DNA of 47,724 nt from Clostridia bacterium (GTDB lineage: Bacteria; Bacillota; DULZ01): the NCBI GenBank assembly GCA_012840125.1, contig DULZ01000080.1:1-47724 (forward strand), in the 5' to 3' direction. Positions 7,163 to 16,908 of the stretch are shown here, in pieces; within the stretch, counting starts at the first letter, position 1; each line of letters begins with the position of its first letter. Below the pieces are notes generated by a model. That model saw nothing but the letters and a program-made list of their open reading frames with translations, had not been told where the DNA came from and did no database searches. The translations under genes and the position numbers were made by a program.

Positions 7163-8470
7163 TTGAGCAAGATTCGCTTACATTATCAATGGGATGACCA
7201 CCCGCCTTTGGGTGAGACCCTCCTGTACGGATTGCAGTGGTTCATCATCACGGTCCCCATCGTGATTATCATCGGTCGGGTGGCGGCGGAACTCCACGGG
7301 TCCCAAGCAGTCTTTCAAGTCGGTTACCTCCAAAAACTGTTTTTCCTCACGGGAGCAGTTAGCCTGGTACAGCTTTTCTGGGGACACCGCCTGCCGGTAA
7401 TCACCGGGCCGGCTACTGTGCTCCTGATCGGCATTATGGCCAGTCAGGGGGAAGACTATCACGAGGTCTATTCCGCCATCATGACCGGGGGCTTCTTGCT
7501 CATGCTGGTCAGTATCACCGGGTTTTTCGGGTACTTGCGCCGGCTCTTTACTCCCCGGGTGGTGGCCACGGTACTGATCCTGATCGCCATCACCCTTACC
7601 CCGATGATGATTGACCTGATTACCGGAAGCGGTGAGGACGACGGGTTTTCCCGCTTCCTCTTTGCCCTGGTTTTCGTCTTCGCCATGTTCGTCGCCAATC
7701 GCTACTTGACCGGCATCTGGAAAGCAACCTTGATCTTGTGGGCCATAATCTCCGGTTCCGCTCTTCATGCCTGGCTCTTTCCCCCGGAATCCGCCGGCAC
7801 ACCGGCCGGATTCCCCTTGGCCGCCGGCTTTATGGACAGCTTCGGTTTTCAATTTTCCCTTAATCCGGGCCTGGTCCTGTCCTTTTTGTTTTGCTTCCTG
7901 GCCCTGGCCGTAAACGATCTAGGCTCCATCCAAGCGGTGGGAGAAATTGTCCGGCCGGATCACCTGGAAAAGAGAATCACCAGGGGCATTGCCGTCTCCG
8001 GCCTGGGTAACACCCTGGCGGGCCTCCTCGGGGTGCCGGGACCGGTCAACTTTTCCCTTACCCCGGGGGTGATTGCCGCCACCGGCTGCGCTTCCCGGCA
8101 TACCCTGACACCTATGGCCTTGGGATTGATTGTTTTGTCCTTTCTCCCCCGTACCATTGCCTTCATGAGCCGGATTCCCCTCTTAATCACCGGCAGCACC
8201 GTTTTGTATATTATGTGTTCCCAAATCGCGGCAGGATTAACCGTTTGCGCCGGCGCCGCGGAGGAGTTCAAACTGGAGCATGGACTGGTGATGGGATTCC
8301 CTATCTTGTTAAGCATCATCGTTTCCTTTTTACCCGAACATACCGTGGCGGATTTTCCCGCCCTCCTGAAGCCTGTATTGAGCAACGGCTTCGCCGCCGG
8401 CGTTTTCACCGTGTTGATCATGGAACACATTATTTTCCGCTCGCCTAGAACTATTCGACCCCGGCAATAA
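7163..8470 (+). CDS. second NCS2-like permease
   Basis: The 435-residue polytopic protein is a distant paralogue of the permease at 86-1408: it shares the LLYGLQWFIITVPIVIIIG opening, the GHRLPVITGPA motif, the NDLGSIQAVGE segment where NCS2 proteins have their substrate-binding acidic helix, and the GVIAATGCASR motif. Substrate is unknown. The start is taken as TTG 7163, with a GGAGAAGGTG stretch ending 6 bases upstream; GTG 7154 is an alternative. The 3' end overlaps convergent comEC by 20 bp. Its position, inverted between comEC and holA, breaks an order that is common in Bacillota and suggests insertion of the gene here. Confidence 0.7.
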   Translation: MSKIRLHYQWDDHPPLGETLLYGLQWFIITVPIVIIIGRVAAELHGSQAVFQVGYLQKLFFLTGAVSLVQLFWGHRLPVITGPATVLLIGIMASQGEDYHEVYSAIMTGGFLLMLVSITGFFGYLRRLFTPRVVATVLILIAITLTPMMIDLITGSGEDDGFSRFLFALVFVFAMFVANRYLTGIWKATLILWAIISGSALHAWLFPPESAGTPAGFPLAAGFMDSFGFQFSLNPGLVLSFLFCFLALAVNDLGSIQAVGEIVRPDHLEKRITRGIAVSGLGNTLAGLLGVPGPVNFSLTPGVIAATGCASRHTLTPMALGLIVLSFLPRTIAFMSRIPLLITGSTVLYIMCSQIAAGLTVCAGAAEEFKLEHGLVMGFPILLSIIVSFLPEHTVADFPALLKPVLSNGFAAGVFTVLIMEHIIFRSPRTIRPRQ

Positions 8471-10793
8471 AAGGGGTTATTTGCATCTTTTGCCCATCGG
8501 TGCTCACAATGACGGCGCCGTGCTCATCGGTACGGTAGATGTCCACTCCTCTCTCCTCCCAATAGCGGACCAGCCGGGGTGAAGGATGGCCATAGCTGTT
8601 GCGGCCCACCGACAGGACCACCGCCACCGGGTTGATTTCGTCCAGGAAGGGCTCATAGTAGCCGGTGTGGCTGCCGTGATGAGGCGCTTTAAACACGTGC
8701 ACAGGGCCAAAATGCCCCTGCCGGAGTAAGCGCTGGAGTCCTTCCACCTCGATGTCACCGGTGAGCCAGATCCCGGCTGTACCGTACTTGATTTGTAAAA
8801 CCAAAGAATGATTGTTATCCGGAGCTGAAGTGAAAACGGGAGAACGGCCCGGGGGATTCCACACCCTGATCTCCATGCCCCTCTCCAGGATGAGCCTGTC
8901 CCCGGCCATTACTTCCCGGACCGGTACCCGTTTCATGGCCGCCAACTGCAGCAGTTGGTCGTAACCGTTCCCAAAAAGCTGCCCGGGCGGGATGATGACG
9001 GTCCCGGCGTCCAGTTCCGCCAGCACGTCCTCCAACCCCTGCAGGTGGTCCGTATCCGGGTGGGTACTGATCATGAGGTCTACTTTCTTGATACCCCGCC
9101 TGTGCAAGTATGGTACCACCACTTCCCGGCCGACCCGGAAATCGCTTTGGTGCCAGGCCGGGGTGCCCCCTCCGTCCACCAGCACGGTTCGGCCCCCGGG
9201 GGTATGGATGACAATAGCGTCTCCCTGTCCCACGTCGAGAAAAACGATTTCTAACGGGCGAGGCGTGTTTTGCTGCCAGAGAAACACAGCGCTTACCAGC
9301 AGGCCGCCGCCCACCAGGGCCGCCTTACCGTAAGGCCGCAGCCCGGCGCGGAAATCCTCGCGCACCGCCAGTTCCCGCACCAGCATACCCACCAGGTAAT
9401 AGCTGATTATAGCAGCCGGGGCCGGGGTAGCCACCACAAAAGCACTAAAAGGCAGGGCTTCCAATGGGGTACATAACCGGACGATCCCTTCCACCAGGGC
9501 CCCGGCGGCTAAAAGCATGAAACCGGCCAGGGCGCCGGAAACCAGCGACGCGAAGAACGCCACCAGGCCCAGGATCACCACCAGGCCGGCCAGGGGCACA
9601 ATCACCACATTGGCGAAAATGCCCATGAGAGAAAAAAGGTTGAAGTAATAAGCCGTCACCGGCAAAACGGCAATCCCGGCCGCCAGCGGGATAACCAGCA
9701 CTTCGCGCCAGGGCAGGGTGCGGGGCAGCAAGGCGCTCACCAGGGGACTAAAGTAGACAATCCCCCAAGCCGCCAAAAAGGAAAGCTGGAAACCGCTGTG
9801 AAAAAGATAGAAAGGATTATACAACAGGATGATCAAAGCAGCGGCGGCAATGCCGGTATAAAAATCCTTTTCTTTTTTCAGGACATCCCCGAGCAGTACC
9901 ACGGCAGCCATCAAAGAAGCTCGCAGCACGGAAGGAGCAAACCCGGTGGCCGCGCAATAGAAACCAACCAGCCCCAGGGCCAGCCAGAAATACACTACCG
10001 GGCCAAGACCCAACAGTTTTTGCAGCCATTTGGTCAGGACCAGCAGGAAGCCCACATGCAGGCCAGAGACGGCCATCAAGTGCATGATGCCCAGGGTGAG
10101 AAACATCTCCTTCAGGTCCTTTTCCAAGGCCGTTTTGTCCCCAAAAATCAAAGCCCTGGCGACGGCCCCGGCCCGGGTAGACATGCTTTCATCAACTCTG
10201 TTTAAGAAAACCGTCTTGGCTTGATAGATCAGGTTTCGCCAGTGGAGAGCGTCCCTTTCCAAAACAGTGATGCTTTCCGGTTCAGCTGATAACTCGGCTA
10301 CGATCCCCAGCTGCCAGAGATAAGCGCGGTAATCAAATTCCCCCGGGTTCCGGGCTTGTCTTGGCCTGGCCAAGAAACCACGGGCTTTGATCACGTCTCC
10401 CGGCTGCAAAAACGCCCGCTCTTCTCCCCTCACTACCAGCTGTATTTTCGCCCCCTGGGGTAATTGAAGCGTATAGAGAGTCCTGGTGGGATAAGAAGCA
10501 GGTTCAGAAACGATCCGGCCCGTCACCTGTGACTCCCGGTCTAAGGGCAGGGAAGCTAAGAGACGGTGCTGGTAATCCGTTTTTAGCTGGTAAGCCAAGC
10601 CGCCCAGGCAAAAGAAAGCCACCAGCAAAAGCCAGCCGGTATTTTTCTCCGGCCGGCGGCTGCCCAGGCACCAAAAAAGAAAAGCCCCGGTGAACAAACC
10701 CAGCCACCAGAGCACGGGCATTTTGATCCAGTGGGCGGTTAAGATGCCCACGGCATAGAGCCCGGTTACAAATACCAAAATCCTTTCTTTCAT
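8451..10793 (-). CDS. comEC: DNA internalization competence protein ComEC/Rec2
   Basis: The 780-residue protein is the membrane channel that takes up single-stranded DNA during transformation. Order of parts: two or three N-terminal helices, a soluble OB-like region (about 60-170), the polytopic competence domain (MHLMAVSGLHVGFLL and SGFQLSFLAAWGIVYFSP motifs), and a C-terminal metallo-beta-lactamase domain with DVGQGDAIVIHTP, STHPDTDHLQG and APHHGSHTG, which may degrade the non-transported strand. All metal-ligand motifs are present, so the gene looks intact. It follows comEA by 15 bp and forms an operon with it. Confidence 0.95.
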   Translation of the reverse strand: MKERILVFVTGLYAVGILTAHWIKMPVLWWLGLFTGAFLFWCLGSRRPEKNTGWLLLVAFFCLGGLAYQLKTDYQHRLLASLPLDRESQVTGRIVSEPASYPTRTLYTLQLPQGAKIQLVVRGEERAFLQPGDVIKARGFLARPRQARNPGEFDYRAYLWQLGIVAELSAEPESITVLERDALHWRNLIYQAKTVFLNRVDESMSTRAGAVARALIFGDKTALEKDLKEMFLTLGIMHLMAVSGLHVGFLLVLTKWLQKLLGLGPVVYFWLALGLVGFYCAATGFAPSVLRASLMAAVVLLGDVLKKEKDFYTGIAAAALIILLYNPFYLFHSGFQLSFLAAWGIVYFSPLVSALLPRTLPWREVLVIPLAAGIAVLPVTAYYFNLFSLMGIFANVVIVPLAGLVVILGLVAFFASLVSGALAGFMLLAAGALVEGIVRLCTPLEALPFSAFVVATPAPAAIISYYLVGMLVRELAVREDFRAGLRPYGKAALVGGGLLVSAVFLWQQNTPRPLEIVFLDVGQGDAIVIHTPGGRTVLVDGGGTPAWHQSDFRVGREVVVPYLHRRGIKKVDLMISTHPDTDHLQGLEDVLAELDAGTVIIPPGQLFGNGYDQLLQLAAMKRVPVREVMAGDRLILERGMEIRVWNPPGRSPVFTSAPDNNHSLVLQIKYGTAGIWLTGDIEVEGLQRLLRQGHFGPVHVFKAPHHGSHTGYYEPFLDEINPVAVVLSVGRNSYGHPSPRLVRYWEERGVDIYRTDEHGAVIVSTDGQKMQITPFIAGVE

Positions 10794-10808
10794 GAGCGCC
10801 CTTCAACC

Positions 10809-11426
10809 TCAATGAGTAATCAACGGTACCAGGTCTTGATATCTCTTTTCCCCGATGCCGGAGACATTTTTCAATTCATCCAAGGACCGGAAGGGTCCGT
10901 GATTATTCCTGTAATCAATGATTCTCTGGGCCAGGGCCGGGCCGATGCCGGGAAGGGTCATCAATTCCTCCCGACCGGCGGTATTGATATTGACTTTTCC
11001 GGTTTCCCCTGCCGGTTGATTCCCCTTCGAACCCGGTACCCCGGTTCCCCCGGCACCGTCATTCCGGAAAGGAACGTAGATCCGCTGTTCATCTTTTAAA
11101 TAAGCGGCCAGGTTAATGGCGTCCAGATCCGCTTCCGGCAACGGCTGGGCTAAGGCCAGTACATCTTCCACCCGGCTCTTTTCCCGGAAAGCATAGACCC
11201 CCGGGCGCAAAACCGCCCCGGCCACATGGACCTTCAATTCCGGTGCCGGTTCCTCCCGGACCTGCACGGCCGCCTGGGTATCCCCCGTTTCCAGCAAGAA
11301 AACGCTTTCCCCTGCCGGATCCTGCTGCCAGCGGGTGTACATCACCCCTAAGCCGAAAGCCAAGATGAAGAGTAAAACGGCTAGAGCTTGCTGTACCTGG
11401 CGGGACAGCCCAAACACCGTTTTCAC
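10809..11426 (-). CDS. comEA: competence protein ComEA, DNA receptor
   Basis: This 205-residue membrane-anchored protein binds incoming double-stranded DNA outside the cell membrane. It has one N-terminal membrane segment (about 12-30), an SLBB domain with VHVAGAVLRPGVYAF (about 66-117), a linker, and a C-terminal double helix-hairpin-helix DNA-binding domain, VNINTAGREELMTLPGIGPA and LKNVSGIGEKRYQDL (about 143-203). The start codon is GTG at 11426 with a weak ribosome binding site. It is first of the comEA-comEC unit and follows the leuS terminator. Confidence 0.93.
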   Translation of the reverse strand: MKTVFGLSRQVQQALAVLLFILAFGLGVMYTRWQQDPAGESVFLLETGDTQAAVQVREEPAPELKVHVAGAVLRPGVYAFREKSRVEDVLALAQPLPEADLDAINLAAYLKDEQRIYVPFRNDGAGGTGVPGSKGNQPAGETGKVNINTAGREELMTLPGIGPALAQRIIDYRNNHGPFRSLDELKNVSGIGEKRYQDLVPLITH

Positions 11427-11499
11427 CCCACTTACCGAGTTAAATTACTGAATTTTTCGTCATTAATTTGTTTTTTCCTTCCGTTATTTACAAAAAGTA

Positions 11500-11529
11500 C
11501 AAAAAGCGGCTGTCCCGTGACAGCCGCTT
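11500..11529 (-). terminator. leuS terminator
   Basis: A perfect 11-bp stem (AAGCGGCTGTC and complement, 11504-11514 and 11519-11529) with a 4-base loop is followed by TTTTTG on the minus strand. It starts 6 bases after the leuS stop and ends the long spo0B-to-leuS run. Confidence 0.92.
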
Positions 11530-11535
11530 GGCATG

Positions 11536-14007
11536 CTATTTCACTACGATGCTGATGAGTTTGTTCGGCACCACCACGAATTTGATGATGTCCTTGCCGG
11601 CGACGAAATCCTGCACCCGTTTTTCCGCCAGCACGACGGGTTTCAGTTCTTCTTCCGGCATGTCCTTCGGCAAGCTCATCCTGGCCCGCACCTTACCGTT
11701 AATCTGGACAGCCACCTCCACCCGGTCTTGCTCCAGGGCTTTTTCATCGTAGGCAGGCCAGCTCTGCAGGTGGACACTGTCTTCGTTACCTAATGCATGC
11801 CAGAGCTCTTCCGTAATGTGAGGGGCAAAAGGAGCCAGCAGCAATACCAGCCGTTCCAAGCCAAACCGGACCAGCGGTAGGTTTTCTTGCCCGCCGGCCT
11901 TCTGGTCCCTGTAATCGTGCAGGCTGTGGACCAGTTCCATGACGGCGCTGATGGCGGTGTTGAAATTAAACCGCTTATCAATATCCTCCGTGACTTTCTT
12001 CACCGTCAGGTGAATCATGCGGCGCAGTTCCTTGTCCGCTTCATCCAGGGCTTCGTCCTTAGGTGCCACCATTTGCACCTGCCGGTGGTAGCCGTACACC
12101 AAACGCCAGACCCGGTTCAGGAAGCGGAAGCAGCCCTCCACCCCCTGATCGCTCCACTCCAAGTCTCTTTCCGGAGGCGCCGCAAACAGGATAAACAGCC
12201 GGGCCGTATCGGCACCGTATTTCTTGATGATTTCTTCCGGGCTGACCACGTTTCCTTTGGACTTGGACATCTTGGAGCCGTCTTTCAGCACCATGCCCTG
12301 GGTCAAGAGATTCTGGAAAGGTTCATCACATGTGGTCAAGCCCAAATCCCGCAGCACTTTGGTGAAAAACCTGGCATACATCAAGTGGAGAATGGCGTGT
12401 TCCACCCCGCCGATATACTGGTCCACATTCATCCAGTAACCGGCTTTCTCCTTGTCAAAGACTTCCCCGTCATTGTTGGCATCGCAGTAGCGCAAGAAGT
12501 ACCAGGAGGAGTCCACAAAAGTATCCATGGTCTCCGTCTCCCGCACGGCCTTTTGACCGCACTGCGGGCATTGACAACCGGTGAATTCCGGCATGGATTT
12601 TAAGGGAGATTCCCCCGTGGGCTTAAACTGCACGTCCTCCGGCAGGATCACCGGCAGGTCTTCTTCCGGCACCGGCACTACACCGCATTGATCACAATAA
12701 ATGATGGGGATGGGGGTGCCCCAGTAACGCTGCCTGGAAATCAACCAGTCCCGCAGCCGGTACTGCACTTGAAAACGTCCCAGTCCCTGCTGTTCAACGT
12801 ATTCAGTGATCTTGGCAATAGCCGTTTTATTGTCCAGGCCGTTAAAAGGACCGGAATTCACCAGGAAGCCTTCCGCCGGGAACGCTTCCGTCATTTCGTC
12901 CGGCTGCAGGTCTGCTCCTTCCGGCTGCACCACAATGCGAATGGGCAGGTTGTATTTCCTGGCAAACTCGAAATCCCGCTGGTCGTGGGCCGGCACGCCC
13001 ATGACGATACCGGTACCGTAATCCATCAATACATAATTGGCCACCCAAATGGGAATGCGCTCGTTGTTTAGCGGGTTAACGGCATACGCCCCGGTGAACA
13101 AACCTTCCTTCTCCTGCTCGGCCCGCTCAATGCTGGACATCTTTCTTACCCGCTGGACAAACTCCTTCACCGGACCTTCATAGGGAGTACCCGCTACCAG
13201 TTCCGCCACCAGGGGGTGTTCGGGGGCCAGCACCATGTAAGTAACCCCATAGACGGTGTCGGGCCGTGTGGTGAAAACGGTCAAATCATGCCCGGCCTCG
13301 GTTCTGAAGCAGATTTCCGCCCCCTCACTGCGGCCGATCCAGTTAAACTGCATGGTTTTGACTTTCTCCGGCCAGCCGGGCAGTTTTTCCAAATCCCGGA
13401 GCAGTTCATCGGCATAGTCCGTGATCTTGAAGAACCACTGCTCCAGTTCCTTCTTGTCCACTACGGAGTCACACCGTTCACATTTCCCGTCCACCACCTG
13501 TTCGTTGGCGAGCACCGTAGCGCAGGAAGGGCACCAGTTGACGGCGGCCTTTTTCTTGAAGACCAGCCCGCGTTTGTAAAACTGCAAGAACAGCCATTGG
13601 GTCCACTTGTAATAATCAGGATTACAGGTGGCTACCTCGCGGCGCCAGTCATAGCTAATCCCCATGGATTTCAACTGCCGTTTCATGTTGGCGATATTCT
13701 TCCGGGTCCAAATACTGGCCGGAATCCCGTGCTGGATGGCGGCGTTTTCCGCCGGCAGCCCGAAAGCGTCCCACCCCATGGGGTGCAGCACGTTATAACC
13801 CTGCATCATCTTAAAGCGAGCCACCACGTCACCGATAGAATAATTGCGCACATGGCCCATATGTAAATTCCCCGACGGGTAAGGGAACATTTCCAGTACA
13901 TAATATTTCTTTTTACCGGGATCCTCGTCTACCTGGTACATGCCTTTTTCTTCCCAGTATCCTTGCCATTTCGGCTCTATTTGCGAAAAATCATACCGTT
14001 CCTGCAT
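11536..14007 (-). CDS. leuS: leucyl-tRNA synthetase
   Basis: The 823-residue class I synthetase charges tRNA-Leu. It has [21 protein letters not shown] with the HIGH-type signature, a CP1 editing domain ([21 protein letters not shown]), [15 protein letters not shown] as the second ATP signature, four zinc-type Cys pairs (CPSC/CERC and CDQC/CPQC), and a C-terminal anticodon and LeuS-specific domain. GGGGAGTGA precedes the ATG. It is the last gene of the obgE-side run, 44 bases behind rsfS, and no T-box leader sits in front of it, unlike valS in the same window. Confidence 0.97.
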   Translation of the reverse strand: MQERYDFSQIEPKWQGYWEEKGMYQVDEDPGKKKYYVLEMFPYPSGNLHMGHVRNYSIGDVVARFKMMQGYNVLHPMGWDAFGLPAENAAIQHGIPASIWTRKNIANMKRQLKSMGISYDWRREVATCNPDYYKWTQWLFLQFYKRGLVFKKKAAVNWCPSCATVLANEQVVDGKCERCDSVVDKKELEQWFFKITDYADELLRDLEKLPGWPEKVKTMQFNWIGRSEGAEICFRTEAGHDLTVFTTRPDTVYGVTYMVLAPEHPLVAELVAGTPYEGPVKEFVQRVRKMSSIERAEQEKEGLFTGAYAVNPLNNERIPIWVANYVLMDYGTGIVMGVPAHDQRDFEFARKYNLPIRIVVQPEGADLQPDEMTEAFPAEGFLVNSGPFNGLDNKTAIAKITEYVEQQGLGRFQVQYRLRDWLISRQRYWGTPIPIIYCDQCGVVPVPEEDLPVILPEDVQFKPTGESPLKSMPEFTGCQCPQCGQKAVRETETMDTFVDSSWYFLRYCDANNDGEVFDKEKAGYWMNVDQYIGGVEHAILHLMYARFFTKVLRDLGLTTCDEPFQNLLTQGMVLKDGSKMSKSKGNVVSPEEIIKKYGADTARLFILFAAPPERDLEWSDQGVEGCFRFLNRVWRLVYGYHRQVQMVAPKDEALDEADKELRRMIHLTVKKVTEDIDKRFNFNTAISAVMELVHSLHDYRDQKAGGQENLPLVRFGLERLVLLLAPFAPHITEELWHALGNEDSVHLQSWPAYDEKALEQDRVEVAVQINGKVRARMSLPKDMPEEELKPVVLAEKRVQDFVAGKDIIKFVVVPNKLISIVVK

Positions 14008-14051
14008 ACCTTCACTCCCCTTACTGGTACTGTTGCCAAACTTTTACCAAT

Positions 14052-14408
14052 CTAAACAGGGTCTATGAGGTCTGTGATTACTCTGGCGTCTCCCCATAAC
14101 CTTTCCAAATTATAATACTGCCTCTGTTCCGGCAGGAATATATGCACCACCACGGTACCGTAATCCATCAGGACCCACTGGGCCTCCTGCAAACCTTCAA
14201 CGCGGAAAGGCCTTATCCCCTGCTCTTCCAATTTCTCTTCCACATGCCTGGCGAGGGCCTGCACCTGGATGCGGGAATTACCGGTGGCAATCACAAAATA
14301 ATCGGTGATCAAGGTGAGGTCTTTTACTTCAAGGATCATGATGTCAGATCCTTTCTTCTCTTGCAGAGTCTCTGCCACCAACTTCAGTATATCACGGGTA
14401 TCCTGCAA
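14052..14408 (-). CDS. rsfS: ribosome silencing factor RsfS
   Basis: This 118-residue protein is of the RsfS/YbeB/iojap family. It binds L14 on the 50S subunit and blocks joining of the subunits when nutrients are low. Recognisable parts are LEVKDLTLITDYFVIATGNS and the C-terminal WVLMDYGTVVVHIFLPEQRQYYNLERLWGDA. The start codon is TTG at 14408, preceded by GGGAGA. It lies between yqeK and leuS, which is its usual Bacillota position. Confidence 0.95.
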   Translation of the reverse strand: MQDTRDILKLVAETLQEKKGSDIMILEVKDLTLITDYFVIATGNSRIQVQALARHVEEKLEEQGIRPFRVEGLQEAQWVLMDYGTVVVHIFLPEQRQYYNLERLWGDARVITDLIDPV

Positions 14409-14414
14409 TAAATC

Positions 14415-14996
14415 TCATCTCCCTTCAGTGTTCAGCGTCACTAAAAGACCGTTTCTGGCATCTATCATCAACGGGTGAATTGGAGACCTCTTGGTCAACA
14501 GGTACCTGATGGATTGATCAAAAGCCGCCAGCATCGCCTCATCCAAGTTTCTAAAGGCCAGGTCGCGGAGCACCTCCACCCCGGGGAAATCCCGGTGGGG
14601 TTCAATCATGTCGGCCAAAAAAACCACTTTATCCAAATCAGTCATCGCCGGAGATCCTAAAATATGGTCCTTGATAGCCTGCAGCAAGGCCGGGTGCTTT
14701 AAACCCAATTCCTTTTCCACCAGGAAGGCCCCCACGCTGCCGTGCCATAGTTCCGGAACGGCATCCTTCATGGGATCCGGCGGAAGCCCCGCGGTCTTCG
14801 CCACTTCGACGAGGAGGTGATTGGGCAGGTCCCTGGCATAATCATGCAGCAAACCGGCCAGGTACGCAAGACCGGGTTGCACCTGATGGGTTCTGGCCAG
14901 GGCCAGGGCCGTTTGCGCCACCGCCAGGGAGTGCCGGTACCTTTTGGGGGTGAGTTTTCCCGCCAGTCGAGCGGCATAGTGACGGAATGCCTTCAT
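14415..14996 (-). CDS. yqeK: YqeK HD-domain diadenosine tetraphosphatase
   Basis: The 193-residue HD-family protein hydrolyses symmetrical Ap4A to ADP in this family. Metal-binding motifs are [12 protein letters not shown] (His22), [10 protein letters not shown] (His51, Asp52), [17 protein letters not shown] and IKDHILGSP. The start overlaps the nadD stop by 4 bp (ATGA type), so translation of the two is probably coupled. NadD and YqeK adjacency is typical and links NAD synthesis with dinucleotide clearance. Confidence 0.93.
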   Translation of the reverse strand: MKAFRHYAARLAGKLTPKRYRHSLAVAQTALALARTHQVQPGLAYLAGLLHDYARDLPNHLLVEVAKTAGLPPDPMKDAVPELWHGSVGAFLVEKELGLKHPALLQAIKDHILGSPAMTDLDKVVFLADMIEPHRDFPGVEVLRDLAFRNLDEAMLAAFDQSIRYLLTKRSPIHPLMIDARNGLLVTLNTEGR

Positions 14997-15652
14997 CTTT
15001 CCTCCCTGTCCAGACCATGGTCCTGTCGATACAGGCCCTTTTTGTATATATAGTGTTCCACCGTTTCCGGCAGGAGATATTTAATGGGCCTTCCTTCCCT
15101 CACCCGCTGCCTGATGTCTGAAGAAGAGATGGCCAGCGCAGGCACTTCCAGCAGGTGGAGCCTGCCCTCCAGTTCCGGCAGCTCCGAGAAAACTCTATCT
15201 AACGCCTTCAAGTCAAACCCCGGACGGGTGGCGGCAATGAACTGGCACAGCTCCGGCAAATGCTGCACGTTTTTCCAGGTGAGAATTTCCAAGATGGCAT
15301 CCGCTCCGGTGATGAAATACAGTTCCGTCTGCGGGCCGTAAAGCCCCCGGAAGTCTTTGATAGTGTCAATGGTGTAGGAATAGCCTGTCCGGTCGATTTC
15401 CAGGCGGGAAACATGAAAACGGGCATTGGTGGCCACGGCCAAAATGGTCATGAGATAACGGTGTTCTGCCTCCGTCACATGGTAATCCTTTTTGTGCGGG
15501 GGCTTCCCCGAGGGCACAAACACCACTTCCTCCAGGCCATAAGCATGCAGAGCCGCTTCTGCCGTGACCAGGTGCCCATAGTGGATGGGATCAAAGGTCC
15601 CCCCCATGATCCCAATCCTTTTCATCGATGCTGTCGCCATGTTCATCCCCAT
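14993..15652 (-). CDS. nadD: nicotinate-nucleotide adenylyltransferase
   Basis: This 219-residue enzyme joins ATP and nicotinate mononucleotide to deamido-NAD. The nucleotidyltransferase motif [15 protein letters not shown] and the downstream [28 protein letters not shown] are complete. The start is uncertain: ATG codons occur at residues 1, 3, 5 and 10 of the frame, and no clear ribosome binding site separates them. The family normally opens just before KRIGIMGG, so the true start may be up to 27 bases further in. It sits 2 bases after proA. Confidence 0.94.
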   Translation of the reverse strand: MGMNMATASMKRIGIMGGTFDPIHYGHLVTAEAALHAYGLEEVVFVPSGKPPHKKDYHVTEAEHRYLMTILAVATNARFHVSRLEIDRTGYSYTIDTIKDFRGLYGPQTELYFITGADAILEILTWKNVQHLPELCQFIAATRPGFDLKALDRVFSELPELEGRLHLLEVPALAISSSDIRQRVREGRPIKYLLPETVEHYIYKKGLYRQDHGLDREER

Positions 15653-15654
15653 TT

Positions 15655-16908
15655 CTAGGTTCTGATCTGACCCTGCCCTAAAACAACAAACTTGTAGGTG
15701 GTTAATTCTCTCAGTGCCATCGGTCCCCGGGCATGCAGTTTCTGGGTGCTGATCCCGATTTCAGCACCAAAACCGAACTGGCCGCCGTCGGTGAAACGAG
15801 TGGAAGCATTGACAAACACCGCCGCTGCGTCAATTCTCTTCAGGAAATCGTGGGCTTTAGTGTAGTCTTCGGTGACGATGGCTTCCGAATGGCCGGTACT
15901 GTAACGGTGAATATGGTCCACCGCTTCTTCGTAAGAATCCACCACTTTTACCGCCAAGATCAGGTCCAGGTACTCCGTGGCCCAATCTTCCTCCGTCGCC
16001 GGTTTGGCATTGGGCAAGAAAGGCAAAGCCTTGGGACAGGCCCTGAGCTCCACACCCTTTTCCCCGTAAACGGCGCCAAGCCTGGGCAGCACTTCCGGCG
16101 CCACTTTAGCATGGATCAAAAGGGTTTCCATAGCGTTGCATACGCCGGGGCGCTGGCACTTGGCGTTGACGGCAATGTTAACGGCTTTCTCCACATCCGC
16201 CCCTTCATCTATGTACACGTGGCAATTGCCGACGCCGGTTTCAATGACCGGCACCGTGGCATTTTCCATGACTCGCCTGATGAGGGCCGCTCCGCCCCTG
16301 GGTATGATCACATCCAAGTAGCCGTGCATCTTGACCATCACATCGACGGCATCCCGGTCCGTGGTCTGGACCAGCTGCACGGCGTCGGCCGGCAGGCCCT
16401 TAGCCTGTAAAGCCTCCCGCAGGATCTCCACCAGCACCCGGTTGCTGTTGATGGCTTCCGATCCGCCCCTTAGGAGCACCGCGTTACCCGCCTTCAAACA
16501 CAACCCGGCGGCGTCCACCGTCACATTGGGGCGCGCCTCGTAGATCATGCCGACCACTCCTAAGGGCACCCGCATTCTCCCGATTTGCAGCCCGTTGGGA
16601 CGGGTCACCATCTCGGTGATTTCGCCAACGGGATCCGGCAGGGCGGCCACTTCCCGCAGCTCCTTGGCCATGTCCAGGATCCTCTGTTCCGTTAAAAGCA
16701 GCCGGTCCAGCAGGGCTTTGGACAGCCCTTTTTCCTTCCCTGCCTGCATATCGACGGCATTGGCTGCCAGGATCCGGTTTTGCTGGTCCAGCAGCCGATC
16801 CGCCATGGCTTCCAAGGCTTCGTTTTTCTCCCTGGTAGACAGGACCGCAAGTTTCCTTGCCGCTTCCTTGGCCTTTTTCCCTTGTTCCAGCAGCTCTTCC
16901 CTAAACAT
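15655..16908 (-). CDS. proA: glutamate-5-semialdehyde dehydrogenase (gamma-glutamyl phosphate reductase)
   Basis: This 417-residue NADPH-dependent enzyme performs the second step of proline synthesis. Visible signatures are [28 protein letters not shown], the [13 protein letters not shown] segment, the catalytic-cysteine region [17 protein letters not shown], and the C-terminal [18 protein letters not shown] that is highly conserved in ProA. It overlaps proB by 8 bp, which is the usual paired arrangement. AGGTG lies just upstream of the ATG. Confidence 0.97.
   Translation of the reverse strand: MFREELLEQGKKAKEAARKLAVLSTREKNEALEAMADRLLDQQNRILAANAVDMQAGKEKGLSKALLDRLLLTEQRILDMAKELREVAALPDPVGEITEMVTRPNGLQIGRMRVPLGVVGMIYEARPNVTVDAAGLCLKAGNAVLLRGGSEAINSNRVLVEILREALQAKGLPADAVQLVQTTDRDAVDVMVKMHGYLDVIIPRGGAALIRRVMENATVPVIETGVGNCHVYIDEGADVEKAVNIAVNAKCQRPGVCNAMETLLIHAKVAPEVLPRLGAVYGEKGVELRACPKALPFLPNAKPATEEDWATEYLDLILAVKVVDSYEEAVDHIHRYSTGHSEAIVTEDYTKAHDFLKRIDAAAVFVNASTRFTDGGQFGFGAEIGISTQKLHARGPMALRELTTYKFVVLGQGQIRT

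Noticed and set aside
14008-14051. T-box leader for leuS
   Set aside because: Only 44 bases separate rsfS and leuS, too short for a T-box, and the AAGGTGGTACCGCG motif is absent.
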